Source of the DNA: Microbacterium sp. LWO12-1.2
Lineage (GTDB): Bacteria > Actinomycetota > Actinomycetes > Actinomycetales > Microbacteriaceae
DNA length: 64,000 nt
Direction of reading: 5' to 3'
Assembly: GCF_040675875.1 (NCBI RefSeq)
Contig: NZ_JBEGII010000001.1
Span: 186,001-250,000 of the forward strand
A program made the translations under genes and the position numbers. Positions 8,529 through 16,821 of this stretch are shown here, one piece after another. Numbering within the stretch: position 1 is the stretch's first letter; each line of letters begins with the position of its first letter. The notes under the pieces were generated by a model. The model was given only the letters and a program-made list of their open reading frames with translations. It did not search any database and was not told the origin of the DNA.

Positions 8529-9514
8529 CCACGACTCAGAGCGTCGATGTGCTCATCACGACCGCGTTCCTCGCCCCCGGTGACGAGGTCGACCGGATGC
8601 TGTCCGCGGCAGGATTCACGACCCGCCACGAGGCCGACCTCGCCGCGCTCTCCGCTGACGACCGTGCCGCGCTGCTCAGCGGAGTCCGCGCGATCATCGC
8701 CGGCACTCGTCCCCTGGGGGCCGAAGAGCTGACCCAAGCCGAGAACCTGAAGGTCATCGTCCGCACCGGCGTCGGCTACGACAGCGTCGACGTCGACACC
8801 GCCACCCGTCGCGGTGTCCCGGTGTGCATCACGGCCGGCGCCAACCGTCAGGCAGTCGCAGAGCACGTGTTCGCGCTGCTGCTGGCATCCGCACGCCGGA
8901 TCCCGGAGAACATCCGCAACCTGTCCGACGGGCGCTGGGAGCAGCTGACCGGCCGCGAGCTCAGGGGCGCGACCCTCGGCATCCTCGGACTCGGCTCGAT
9001 CGGCAAGGCGGTCGCCTCGATCGGGCGAGGGTTCGGCATGGACATCGTCGCCTATGACCCCTACTTCGACCAGGAGTTCGCCGCCGCGAACGGGGTGCGC
9101 CGCGCCGACCTCGAGGGCGTGCTGGCGCAGTCCGACTTCGTCACGCTGCATCTCTTCCTCGACGACTCGACCCGCAACCTCATCGATGCGCAGCGACTGG
9201 CGCTGATGAAGTCCGATGCGATCGTGATCAACACCGCCCGCGGTGGCATCATCGACGAGAAGGCGCTGGTCGAGGCGGTCGAGGCTGGAGTGATCGGCGG
9301 CGCCGCGCTTGACGTCTTCGCCGAGGAGCCGCTCTCGCCCACGAGCCCGCTGCTGCACACTCCCGGAATCCTCGCGACGACCCACGTCGCCGGGGCCACC
9401 CGCGAAGCGCGAGGGGAATCCGGTCGCATGGCCGCGACGACCGTGATCGACGTTCTCGGCGGGCGCGACCCCCGGTTCGTCGTGAACCCCGACTACCAGG
9501 GAGTGCCCGCATGA
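8525..9514 (+). CDS. D-2-hydroxyacid dehydrogenase (phosphoglycerate-dehydrogenase-like)
   Basis: A 329-aa NAD-dependent 2-hydroxyacid dehydrogenase. The Rossmann motif is GILGLGSIGKAVA; the signature NTARGGIIDE and the later THVAGAT give the catalytic Arg and His, with Glu in between (AEEP). GTG at 8525 follows GAAGGAGG. It overlaps genes on both sides by 4 bp. In tetronate pathways C2 oxidation is done by a beta-hydroxyacid-type enzyme (LtnD/DenD); this different family may supply the same step here, which is an inference. Confidence 0.85.
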   Translation: MTTTQSVDVLITTAFLAPGDEVDRMLSAAGFTTRHEADLAALSADDRAALLSGVRAIIAGTRPLGAEELTQAENLKVIVRTGVGYDSVDVDTATRRGVPVCITAGANRQAVAEHVFALLLASARRIPENIRNLSDGRWEQLTGRELRGATLGILGLGSIGKAVASIGRGFGMDIVAYDPYFDQEFAAANGVRRADLEGVLAQSDFVTLHLFLDDSTRNLIDAQRLALMKSDAIVINTARGGIIDEKALVEAVEAGVIGGAALDVFAEEPLSPTSPLLHTPGILATTHVAGATREARGESGRMAATTVIDVLGGRDPRFVVNPDYQGVPA

Positions 9515-10188
9515 TCACCCTCTACAGCGGACTCGTCGTCCGCCAGGCGCTCGAGGAGACCGTGATCCCGATCTTCGAGAAGGTGACAGGCGAACGCGTC
9601 GAGGCGACGTTCGAGCCGACCACGGTGCTGCTGAGCCGCATCGCGGAGGGGGAGCGCCCCGACCTCGTGCTGGGCGTCTCGTCCTCGGTGCGGGATCTGG
9701 CCGACCAGGGAGTGCTCGGCCACGAAGGTCTCGCCGATATCGCGGTGTCCGCCGTCGGATTCGCCCGCCTGCCCGAGAGCCCTGCGCCGTCCGACGAGTC
9801 GGCGGAGAGCTTCCTCGAGTATCTGCGCGCGGCGTCGGCCGTCGCCTACACGCTGAGCGGTGCGAGCGGGCTGCACTTCATGGAGGTGCTGCGCGCGCAC
9901 GACCTACTGGATGTGATCGATGAGCGCGCCGTCCGCTTCTCCACAGGGCTCACGGCCGAGGCCGTCGTCGACGGCCGCGCGAGCGTCGCGATCCAGCAGG
10001 TCAGCGAGCTTCGCGCCGTCGCGGGACCGCACGTCGTGGCGCCGATCCCGCACGCGCTCCAGTCGTACGCCTCGTTCGCGATCGGCGTGCGCTCCGGCGC
10101 ACCGGAGACGGCTGCGGCCTTCGCCGCGTCACTGGGCGAGGACGATGCGCGCCGTGCCTTCGCATCCGTCGGGCTGAGCGCCCCCTGA
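9511..10188 (+). CDS. ModA-like substrate-binding domain protein without signal peptide
   Basis: A 225-aa type 2 periplasmic-binding-protein fold: ITLYSGLVVRQALEETVIPIFEKVTG at the N-terminus, RPDLVLGVS, and TLSGASGLHFMEVL in the second lobe, as in ModA-like extracellular solute-binding proteins. It starts directly with the first beta strand; there is no signal peptide or lipobox and no ABC permease or ATPase nearby, so it is predicted to be cytoplasmic. It is translationally coupled (ATGA) to the dehydrogenase upstream. A role as sensor or accessory ligand-binding protein is a guess. Confidence 0.7.
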   Translation: MITLYSGLVVRQALEETVIPIFEKVTGERVEATFEPTTVLLSRIAEGERPDLVLGVSSSVRDLADQGVLGHEGLADIAVSAVGFARLPESPAPSDESAESFLEYLRAASAVAYTLSGASGLHFMEVLRAHDLLDVIDERAVRFSTGLTAEAVVDGRASVAIQQVSELRAVAGPHVVAPIPHALQSYASFAIGVRSGAPETAAAFAASLGEDDARRAFASVGLSAP

Positions 10189-10258
10189 CATCGGACGCCG
10201 CAGGGCGTCATCACGGAAGCTGCGACCGATACCCGTCGCACTGACGAGAAGAGAGAAC

Positions 10259-11245
10259 ATGAGAAAAGTCATCGTGGACACCGACACGGGAGTCGACGAC
10301 GCGCTCGCGCTGATGCTGCTGGCCGCCGATCCCGAGGTCGAGATACTCGCGGCGATCAGCGTCTTCGGCAACTGCGAGAGCGAGCGCGCTGCCGACAATG
10401 CCCGGTACGTGCTCGACACGTGCGGCCGCTCCGACGTCCCCGTGTACCGCGGTGCTTCGGTGCCGCTGCGCCAGGAGCTCCGGTTGAACCCCGGTATCCA
10501 CGGCGAGGACGGATTCGGGAACACCGGTCTGCGACCAGCGACTCCCGTGCCGGCCGAACCCGACGGCGTGCAGGTGCTGCTCGACCTGGTCGACGCGCAT
10601 GAGGGTGAGATCGACTACCTCGCGCTCGGTCCCCAGACGAACCTCGCACTCGCTCTGCAGCGGGAGCCTCGGCTGCTGGAGCGGCTGCGCAGCACGACCA
10701 TCGTCGGCACCCTCGGCCCTGCCCTCTACAACGACACCGAGCCGTGGGCGGATCGCCGCTTCCGCGTCTCGCGTGACCCGAACGTGTCGTTCGACATCGA
10801 CGCCGCGCAGGAGGTCGCCCGTCACGAGGGCGACGTGACGTGGTGCGGACCGTATGTGACCCGACAGGCGCTCGTCCCCGAGGACTTCTTCCTCGAGATC
10901 GCCGCTGAGACCGCTTCGCCTCCCGCCCAGCTGATCACCGCGATCAGCGCGGACTACGCCGGCTTCTACACGCGGTCGTACCCGCAGCCGGACGACCACC
11001 GCGTCATGGGCATCAACGACAGCTTGGCCGTGGCGACCCTGCTGCGACCGGAGCTCGTCGCCGGATCGGTCCGCCGCCCGCTGCAGACGTTCCAGGACCC
11101 CGCGACCGGCGACCGCTACCTCGCCGGCGTGCATCCGTCCCGTGAGGAGAACCGTCCGCTGCACCGCGTCATCTTCGACATGGACTTCGGCGGCGTGCTC
11201 GACCTCATCGGCGACACCCTCCGTCGTCCGCTTCCCTGGCGCTGA
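10259..11245 (+). CDS. Nucleoside hydrolase (IUNH family)
   Basis: A 328-aa inosine-uridine-type nucleoside hydrolase. The calcium-binding N-terminal signature reads IVDTDTGVDDALALML. The family splits N-glycosidic bonds of ribonucleosides. Near the C-terminus the usual HD before the last metal ligand reads IND (MGINDSLAVA), so the general-acid histidine seems replaced and the substrate may be unusual. ATG at 10259 follows GAGAAGAGAGAAC. It is co-directional with the sugar-acid genes, 70 bp after the binding protein. Confidence 0.85.
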   Translation: MRKVIVDTDTGVDDALALMLLAADPEVEILAAISVFGNCESERAADNARYVLDTCGRSDVPVYRGASVPLRQELRLNPGIHGEDGFGNTGLRPATPVPAEPDGVQVLLDLVDAHEGEIDYLALGPQTNLALALQREPRLLERLRSTTIVGTLGPALYNDTEPWADRRFRVSRDPNVSFDIDAAQEVARHEGDVTWCGPYVTRQALVPEDFFLEIAAETASPPAQLITAISADYAGFYTRSYPQPDDHRVMGINDSLAVATLLRPELVAGSVRRPLQTFQDPATGDRYLAGVHPSREENRPLHRVIFDMDFGGVLDLIGDTLRRPLPWR

Positions 11246-11254
11246 CCCACCTCG

Positions 11255-11295
11255 AAAAGCATCACCCCCCCCAAAAAAGAAGCATCACCCCCCCC
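11255..11295. repeat. Two tandem AGCATCAC-C8 units
   Basis: AGCATCA followed by an eight-C run occurs at 11258-11272 and again at 11281-11295, joined by an A-rich linker. The runs sit 20 bp upstream of the MHS transporter start. Runs of this kind can slip, and they could influence downstream translation. Confidence 0.6.
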
Positions 11296-11315
11296 GTGAG
11301 CGAAGGAGCTCTCCC

Positions 11316-12629
11316 GTGACGCAGGAAACCACCACCCGACCCGTCGACGACGCCCGCTCGCGTCGGCACGACACCCGCAATCTCTTCGCGCTCAGCGCGG
11401 GCCACGCTCTCGAGTGGTTCGACTGGGCGATGTTCGGACTGCTCTCCGTGTACATCGGCAACGCCTTCTTCCCGGGCGACAGCCCAGCATCGGCGACACT
11501 CAACTCGCTGGCCGTCTTCGCGGTCGGCTTCATCTTCCGCCCGATCGGCGGCGTGGTGTTCGGCCTCGTCGCCGACCGCGTCGGTCGCAAGGTCGTGATG
11601 ATCGGTTCGGTCGGTGTCACGGCCGCTGCGAGCCTCGTGATCGGCGTGCTGCCGACCCACGAGACCCTCGGCGTCTGGGCCGGCATCATCGTGCTGCTCA
11701 TGCGCATCGTGCAGGGCATCTCGACGGGTATCGAGGCGCCGCTGAGCCAGGCCTACGGGTTGGAGCTGGTGCCGGAGCGCCCCGGCTACGTCGCCGGCTT
11801 CATGGCCTTCTTCAACAACCTGGGCAACCTGCTGGCCCCGTTGACGGCTTTCGGTGCCAGCGCACTCCTGGGCGCGACCGCGATGGGCGAGTACGGATGG
11901 CGCATCCCGTTCATCCTCGGCGGCGTGCTCGGCGTCCTCGTGCTGTGGCTGCGCCGCTCGCTTCCCGAGACGCTCCCGCAGGGCGTCGTCGGCGCGAACG
12001 GCGAGGTGGCGACCCGCACCGAGACGATCGAGGTCTGGCGCGGTGTGCGTCACTACTGGCTGAGTGTGATCGCCGTCGTCTTCGTGATCGGCGCGATCAT
12101 GGCGTACAACTACACCTGGCTCTCCGGACTGCCCTCGCTGGCGACCGGCGCGTTCGGTGAGGACCCCACCGCCGTGTTCGCGGTCTCGACGACGATGAGC
12201 ATCGTGCTGACGCTCGGGGCACTGGTGCTCAGCCGGATCCTCGACAAGTGGGCGCTGTCGCGCTGGTTCCTGGTCGGACGCATCCTGGCCATCCCGACGA
12301 TCTTCCTGGTGCTGCTGTACAACGACGGCGGCATCGGTCCGCTGGCCGGTGTCATGCTGGGCGGTTCACTCGTGCTGCTGCTGAACCTGACGATCTACAA
12401 CGCCGTCGCCAACTCGCTGTTCCCGCAGCACATCCGCGGCACGGCCATGGGCCTCGGCTACGGCGTCGGCGTCGCGCTCTTCGGTGGCACTGCCTCGTAC
12501 CTGTTCGTGTGGCTGCAGAGCATCGGCGCGGGGTGGATGTTCCCGATCTACATCGCGACGCTCTGCGCGATCAGTGTCGTGCTCTACGTGCTGGCGAAGA
12601 AGCGCAACGGAGTGTTCGTGGGTTCCTGA
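11316..12629 (+). CDS. MFS transporter, metabolite:H+ symporter (MHS) type
   Basis: A 437-aa transporter with 12 predicted membrane segments. GHALEWFDWAMFG in helix 1, ADRVGRKVVM in loop 2-3 and RIVQGISTGIE in helix 4 mark the MHS group (ProP, ShiA, KgtP), proton symporters for organic acids and polyols. GTG at 11316 is chosen because GAAGGAG lies 8 bp before it; the frame stays open further upstream. It is the last gene of the rightward operon and probably an importer for the pathway's acid sugar. Confidence 0.85.
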   Translation: MTQETTTRPVDDARSRRHDTRNLFALSAGHALEWFDWAMFGLLSVYIGNAFFPGDSPASATLNSLAVFAVGFIFRPIGGVVFGLVADRVGRKVVMIGSVGVTAAASLVIGVLPTHETLGVWAGIIVLLMRIVQGISTGIEAPLSQAYGLELVPERPGYVAGFMAFFNNLGNLLAPLTAFGASALLGATAMGEYGWRIPFILGGVLGVLVLWLRRSLPETLPQGVVGANGEVATRTETIEVWRGVRHYWLSVIAVVFVIGAIMAYNYTWLSGLPSLATGAFGEDPTAVFAVSTTMSIVLTLGALVLSRILDKWALSRWFLVGRILAIPTIFLVLLYNDGGIGPLAGVMLGGSLVLLLNLTIYNAVANSLFPQHIRGTAMGLGYGVGVALFGGTASYLFVWLQSIGAGWMFPIYIATLCAISVVLYVLAKKRNGVFVGS

Positions 12630-12645
12630 CCTCGACCGCATGCCG

Positions 12646-12687
12646 AAGGGCGTGTGGGTTCCGAATCCGGAGCCCACACGCCCTTCG
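12646..12687. terminator. Bidirectional hairpin terminator
   Basis: A perfect 14-bp stem (GAAGGGCGTGTGGG at 12646-12659 with 12674-12687) separates the two convergent operons of the catabolic cluster. Confidence 0.8.
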
Positions 12688-12702
12688 TCGTGTGCGAGGT
12701 GA

Positions 12703-13323
12703 TCAGTTCGCTGGGCGTAGCGCGTCGACCTGTGCGGAAGTCAGCGGGCGGGTGGCGACGCCGCGGAGCAGCAGGAAGAGTTTCGCCGTCTCCTCGAGCT
12801 CTTCGAGAGCGTCCATCGCGGCGGAGAGAGTCGTGCCGGCGACGACAGGGCCGTGGTTGCTCAGCAGCAGAGCCACGTGGTCGCGCGCGGTGCGCTCGGC
12901 GAGATCCTCCAGTGCGTCGTCGCCAGGTGCGTGGTACGGCAGCAGCGGCAGACGGCCGATGCGCATCGCGAAGTAAGCCGTGAGCGGGGGGAGCGCGTCG
13001 TTCGGGTCGAGGTCTGCCAGGCACGACACGGCGGCGGCGTACGTCGAGTGCGTGTGCACGACCGCCTGGGCGCCAGGCCGGGCACGCAGCACGGCGGCGT
13101 GCAGGAAGGCTTCCTTCGAGGGTGCTGCGCCTGCCAGGTGCCGGCCCCGGTCATCGATCAGCGAGAGCTCGTCGGCGGTCACGGTGCCCAGGCTCGATCC
13201 GGTCGGGGTGACCAGGATGCCGCCCTCGCCCCGCACCGAGATGTTGCCCGTGCTCCCGTGTGTGAGTCCTCGGTCGAACAGCGATCGAGCTGCGCGGATG
13301 ACGTCGTCGCGCTGTGCACTCAT
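12703..13323 (-). CDS. otnC: Class II aldolase family, 3-oxo-tetronate 4-phosphate decarboxylase
   Basis: A 206-aa class II aldolase/adducin-fold enzyme. It shows the family's STGNISVR and TPTGSSLG motifs, the metal-binding VVHTHSTYA histidines and LLLSNHGPVVAG. In the tetronate pathway (DUF1537-kinase literature) OtnC decarboxylates 3-oxo-tetronate 4-phosphate to dihydroxyacetone phosphate. Assignment as OtnC rests on its 4-bp overlap with the kinase gene and the isomerase in the same operon. Last gene of the leftward operon. Confidence 0.85.
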   Translation of the reverse strand: MSAQRDDVIRAARSLFDRGLTHGSTGNISVRGEGGILVTPTGSSLGTVTADELSLIDDRGRHLAGAAPSKEAFLHAAVLRARPGAQAVVHTHSTYAAAVSCLADLDPNDALPPLTAYFAMRIGRLPLLPYHAPGDDALEDLAERTARDHVALLLSNHGPVVAGTTLSAAMDALEELEETAKLFLLLRGVATRPLTSAQVDALRPAN

Positions 13324-14576
13324 GCGGCGCTCCTCTCCGACGCGCGCACCAGGAGGTCGGGGTCACCGAAGTTGCCCGACTTCAACAGGAATCGCGTGCC
13401 GTCGTGGCCGTGGATCCACGGGACGCCTCGTGCGGCCTCGGCGCCGATCTCGCCGCCGTGCACGGCAAGTGCGGCGATCACCGCACCGGAGGTCTCACCG
13501 CCCGCCGTGATGAAGCGAGTGACTCCGCGGTCGCGGACGCCCTGGGCGACCAGCGAGATCGCGTCTTCCAGGATGGCGGCCGATAGCTCGACGCCGAGAT
13601 GCTCCTGCACCTCATGCAGCTGCGCGGGAGGCAAGGAGGCGTAGATGAGAGGCGCAGGCGCGTCCTGATCGAGGGAGTCGTACCAGGCGAGCGCGTGTGC
13701 GGCGAGAGCGGCCGGCTCCTGAGAGGCGAGGGCGTCGAGCCGGTGCAGTGGGCGGCCGGCGCTCCGCATCGCGTCGATCTGTTCCAGCGTGCGCCGCGAG
13801 CAGCTGCCGGCGAGCACGATGGTGCGGCCGCTGTCATCGACGGATGGAGTCGGATGCTCCGCGGCCGTGCGGCTCTCGACGACGGCACGGGCGAGGGCCC
13901 CGGCGAGCCCCGCTGCTCCTGCGAGCAGTGGCTCGTGCAGAGCGGCCCGGGCGATCGTGAGCAGGTCGTCGTCGGTGACCGCATCGGGGAACAGGTATCG
14001 CGCGTCGTGCTGCGGGTCGACGATCGCCGTGCGCAGCGCGTCCGCGCCGGCCTGCACCACATCGAGGGGGAGCGCCCTGCTCGACGGGGCGGTCAGCTGG
14101 CGGTCGAGCAGCCGCACCAGATCCGAGTCGCGCATCGGGGTGAGCGGATGGTCGCGCATGGGGGATTCGGCGAGGGGCACGCCGTTCACGAAGAGCTGCC
14201 CGCCGGAGACCGTGCGGCCGTGTTCGGGGGAACTCGGTGTCGTGATGACACGTCGGGCGCCGACGAGCGAGGCCAGTGCGTCGAGCACCGGGCCGATGTT
14301 GCCGTCGGCGGTCGAGTCGAACGTCGAGCAGTATTTGAGGTACAGCTGATCCGCGCCCTGGGCCTGCAGTGATCGCGCGGCGGCGAGCGACTGGGCCACG
14401 GCATCCGCTGCGGGGATCGTGCGGGTCTTGAGGGCTACGACGCCCACGTCCCAGCTCGGATCGATCGAGTGCTCCTGGGGTTCTCCGAACACGATGCCGG
14501 TGCGCAATCCCTGGCGGCGGCAGGCGACCGCGACGTCGGTTCCGCCGGTCACGTCGTCGGCGATGATCCCGATCAT
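13320..14576 (-). CDS. otnK: Four-carbon acid sugar kinase (DUF1537), 3-oxo-tetronate kinase
   Basis: A 418-aa kinase of the former DUF1537 family. The N-terminal domain begins IGIIADDVTGGTDVAVA, the acid-sugar-binding start of the family, and the C-terminal nucleotide domain contains VLAGSCSRRT and ITAGGETSGAV. It should phosphorylate 3-oxo-tetronate at O4 with ATP in the cytoplasm. It overlaps the genes on both sides by 4 bp, so it is translated with the aldolase and the racemase-like protein. Confidence 0.9.
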   Translation of the reverse strand: MIGIIADDVTGGTDVAVACRRQGLRTGIVFGEPQEHSIDPSWDVGVVALKTRTIPAADAVAQSLAAARSLQAQGADQLYLKYCSTFDSTADGNIGPVLDALASLVGARRVITTPSSPEHGRTVSGGQLFVNGVPLAESPMRDHPLTPMRDSDLVRLLDRQLTAPSSRALPLDVVQAGADALRTAIVDPQHDARYLFPDAVTDDDLLTIARAALHEPLLAGAAGLAGALARAVVESRTAAEHPTPSVDDSGRTIVLAGSCSRRTLEQIDAMRSAGRPLHRLDALASQEPAALAAHALAWYDSLDQDAPAPLIYASLPPAQLHEVQEHLGVELSAAILEDAISLVAQGVRDRGVTRFITAGGETSGAVIAALAVHGGEIGAEAARGVPWIHGHDGTRFLLKSGNFGDPDLLVRASERSAA

Positions 14577-15247
14577 CGTGCGGACCCCGTGGCCAGGAGG
14601 CGGCGCAGGGCGACGGCGGAGCTGGCGGGACCGGACAGCACCGGAATCCCGAGCGTCTGCGCCAGATCGTGCGCAGCGGGAGCCAGTGAGTACTGGGCGA
14701 GGAAGACCGCATCGACCTGCGTTGCGTAGGGGGCGCAGGCCTCCGCCAGCGCGGCGAGCAGTGCATGCGGGTCCTGGGCCTTCGTCGCAGCCATGGCGGC
14801 GGGGACAGCGATGCCGGTCACGGCCGTGGCGCTTCCTGCCTCGCGCAGCGTCGCCTCCAATCGTTCGACCGAATCGTCTCTGGCACCTTCGAAGGAGGCG
14901 ACCACGAGTACCGCGCCGTAGCCGGCCGTCGCGATCTCCTGGAACGCGGCTTCGTCGGGGGCCAGCACAGGCGCATCGCGTCGAACGTCGGAGGCGACAG
15001 GGCCGTATAGGGAACAGGTGAGCAGCACTCCATCGGCGCCCTCGGCCAGCGCATGATCGATCAAGCGAACCATCCGGGCGCGGAGCGCGTCGTCGAGGCC
15101 GCCCCGGTCGTCGGCGTCGCTGAGCAGACGGTCGTCGAGGATGTTCCAGACCTGGGCCTCGGGGTACAGCTCGTCGAGTGCCGATCGGGCCGGGGCGATC
15201 GCCGCGGTGACGGCGCTGATCAGGGCGATCCTCGGGGGAGTGGTCAT
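14573..15247 (-). CDS. Asp/Glu racemase-like protein
   Basis: A 224-aa protein of the Asp/Glu/hydantoin racemase superfamily: RIALISAVTAAIAPA at the start and GVLLTCSLYGP, which carries the first catalytic-type cysteine. The region where the second cysteine is expected reads VFLAQYSLAPAA and has none, so a classical two-base racemase mechanism is doubtful. It lies inside the otnI-otnK-otnC operon with 4-bp overlaps on both sides. It might epimerise or decarboxylate a sugar acid; this is inference. Confidence 0.75.
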   Translation of the reverse strand: MTTPPRIALISAVTAAIAPARSALDELYPEAQVWNILDDRLLSDADDRGGLDDALRARMVRLIDHALAEGADGVLLTCSLYGPVASDVRRDAPVLAPDEAAFQEIATAGYGAVLVVASFEGARDDSVERLEATLREAGSATAVTGIAVPAAMAATKAQDPHALLAALAEACAPYATQVDAVFLAQYSLAPAAHDLAQTLGIPVLSGPASSAVALRRLLATGSAR

Positions 15248-16035
15248 GCGGAGAGCTCCTTCATCCAGCCGAGGCCGGTCACGGTGTCGGTCAACGGCTG
15301 GTACTCGCAGCCGATCCAGCCCTCGTAGCCTGAGTCGCGGATCGCGGTGAAGACGCGGTCGAACGCGATCTCGCCCGTACCCGGCTCGTGGCGGCTGGGC
15401 GGGTCGGCGATCTGCAGGTGCGCGATCTGGTCGCGATGCGCGAGGAACGTGGGGATCAGATCTCCCTCGTCGATCTGCGCGTGGTAGAAGTCCATCAGCA
15501 GGCCGGTCTGCTCTCGGCCCACGGCGTCGACGACGGCAGCGGCCTGTGCTTGCGTCTCGAGGATGAAACCAGGAGCATCGCGCTTGTTCTGCGGTTCGAG
15601 CAGCAACCGGATGCCGGTTCCGCGGGCCTGATCGGCAGCCCAGGCGATGTTCGCGAGATACAGAGCGAACGCGCGGTCCCGCTGCACGTCGTCGGGGACG
15701 ATACCCCCGACGACGTGCAGGAACGGAGCCTCGAGGGCGGTCGCGTACTCGAGACCCCGCAGCACCCCGTCGCGGAATGCCTGCTCTGCTCCGGGAACAC
15801 AGGCGAGTCCTTGACGGGTGGGGGAGCCGGCAGGACCCATCGGAGTGTTGATCAGCACCTGCGCCAGGCCCGCCTGCGCAAGCAGCTCGACGAGACGGGC
15901 CGGCGCGTACTCATACGGCGCGGGGTACTCGACGGCATGGAAGCCGGCGCGGGCGGCGGCGTCGAATCGCTCCTCGAAGGGGTGCTCGGTGAACAGCCAT
16001 TTGAGGTTCGCGTCGAAGCGCAGAGGGGTGGTCAT
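15244..16035 (-). CDS. otnI: Hydroxypyruvate-isomerase family, 2-oxo-tetronate isomerase
   Basis: A 263-aa TIM-barrel xylose-isomerase-like enzyme. It starts RFDANLKWLFTEHPFEERF, the usual opening of Hyi/OtnI proteins, and has LLEPQNKRDAPGF and LLMDFYHAQIDEGD with the metal-binding Glu, Asp and His, then IGCEYQP. OtnI converts 2-oxo-tetronate to 3-oxo-tetronate; hydroxypyruvate isomerase is the alternative activity. The operon with the DUF1537 kinase and the class II aldolase favours OtnI. Confidence 0.88.
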   Translation of the reverse strand: MTTPLRFDANLKWLFTEHPFEERFDAAARAGFHAVEYPAPYEYAPARLVELLAQAGLAQVLINTPMGPAGSPTRQGLACVPGAEQAFRDGVLRGLEYATALEAPFLHVVGGIVPDDVQRDRAFALYLANIAWAADQARGTGIRLLLEPQNKRDAPGFILETQAQAAAVVDAVGREQTGLLMDFYHAQIDEGDLIPTFLAHRDQIAHLQIADPPSRHEPGTGEIAFDRVFTAIRDSGYEGWIGCEYQPLTDTVTGLGWMKELSA

Positions 16036-16080
16036 GTCATCTCCTGAGGGGCGGATGGGTCGTGCGCGGTCACGCGCGGT

Positions 16081-16818
16081 TCAGCGGATGCTCCGATCGA
16101 CTTCGCCGCGCACACCGTCCGCGAAGAATCCGATCCGGGAGGACTGCTCTGCCAGGCGCACGGCGTCGGTGCCGTCGAGGGCGAGCGCCACATCGTGTCC
16201 TGGCACGAGCACGCCGGACGTGTCGCGCAGCAGCGACCGGAGACGGTCGACGCTCGCGCGGCTGGCATCCGCATCCATCGTGGAATCGACCACGAGGGTG
16301 TTGAGTTCGAACACGTTCTTCACGGCATCTCCCGCGAACACGTGCGAACGCTCCGCGGACTCCACGTGGAAGGCGAGGTGGCCAGGCGTGTGTCCCGGAC
16401 TGGCGATCGCAGTGATGCCCGGCAGGATCTCCTGTCCGTCGCGCATCCGCTCGACGCCCTCGCGGCGCCGCAGCAGCTCCTGGATGTGCAGGTCGGGGAT
16501 GAACTTGGTGCCGGCCGGTTGTGTAGCGGCCCAGGCGAGTTCCTCTTCACCGACCCAGGTCGTGGCGTTCGGATACATCGTGAAGTTGCCCACGTGGTCC
16601 CAGTGCAGGTGCGTCACCACGACGTCGGTGATGTCACCGGTGTCGAGGCCCAGCTCGGCCAGGCCCTCGTGGATCAGCGGTATGTAGGCCGGAGGCCCGG
16701 CGTCGATGAGCACGCGACGATCCCCCTGGTGGAGCAGCCACAGGCTGCTCCACCCGAAGGCGCCGTGCGAGGACGACTTCCCGGGGAAGCCGTCGACGAG
16801 CGAGTGGAGTTCGTACAT
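16081..16818 (-). CDS. MBL-fold metallo-hydrolase
   Basis: A 245-aa metallo-beta-lactamase-fold protein with the metal-binding THLHWDHVGN, ASPGHTPGHLAFH and the aspartate of FAGDAVKN, giving a complete two-metal site. Length and motif set resemble AHL-lactonase and other lactone-hydrolase members. In this operon it could open a sugar lactone made by the uronate-dehydrogenase-like enzyme; this is a context-based guess. It is 3 bp downstream of the MFS gene. Confidence 0.85.
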   Translation of the reverse strand: MYELHSLVDGFPGKSSSHGAFGWSSLWLLHQGDRRVLIDAGPPAYIPLIHEGLAELGLDTGDITDVVVTHLHWDHVGNFTMYPNATTWVGEEELAWAATQPAGTKFIPDLHIQELLRRREGVERMRDGQEILPGITAIASPGHTPGHLAFHVESAERSHVFAGDAVKNVFELNTLVVDSTMDADASRASVDRLRSLLRDTSGVLVPGHDVALALDGTDAVRLAEQSSRIGFFADGVRGEVDRSIR

Positions 16819-16821
16819 GCC

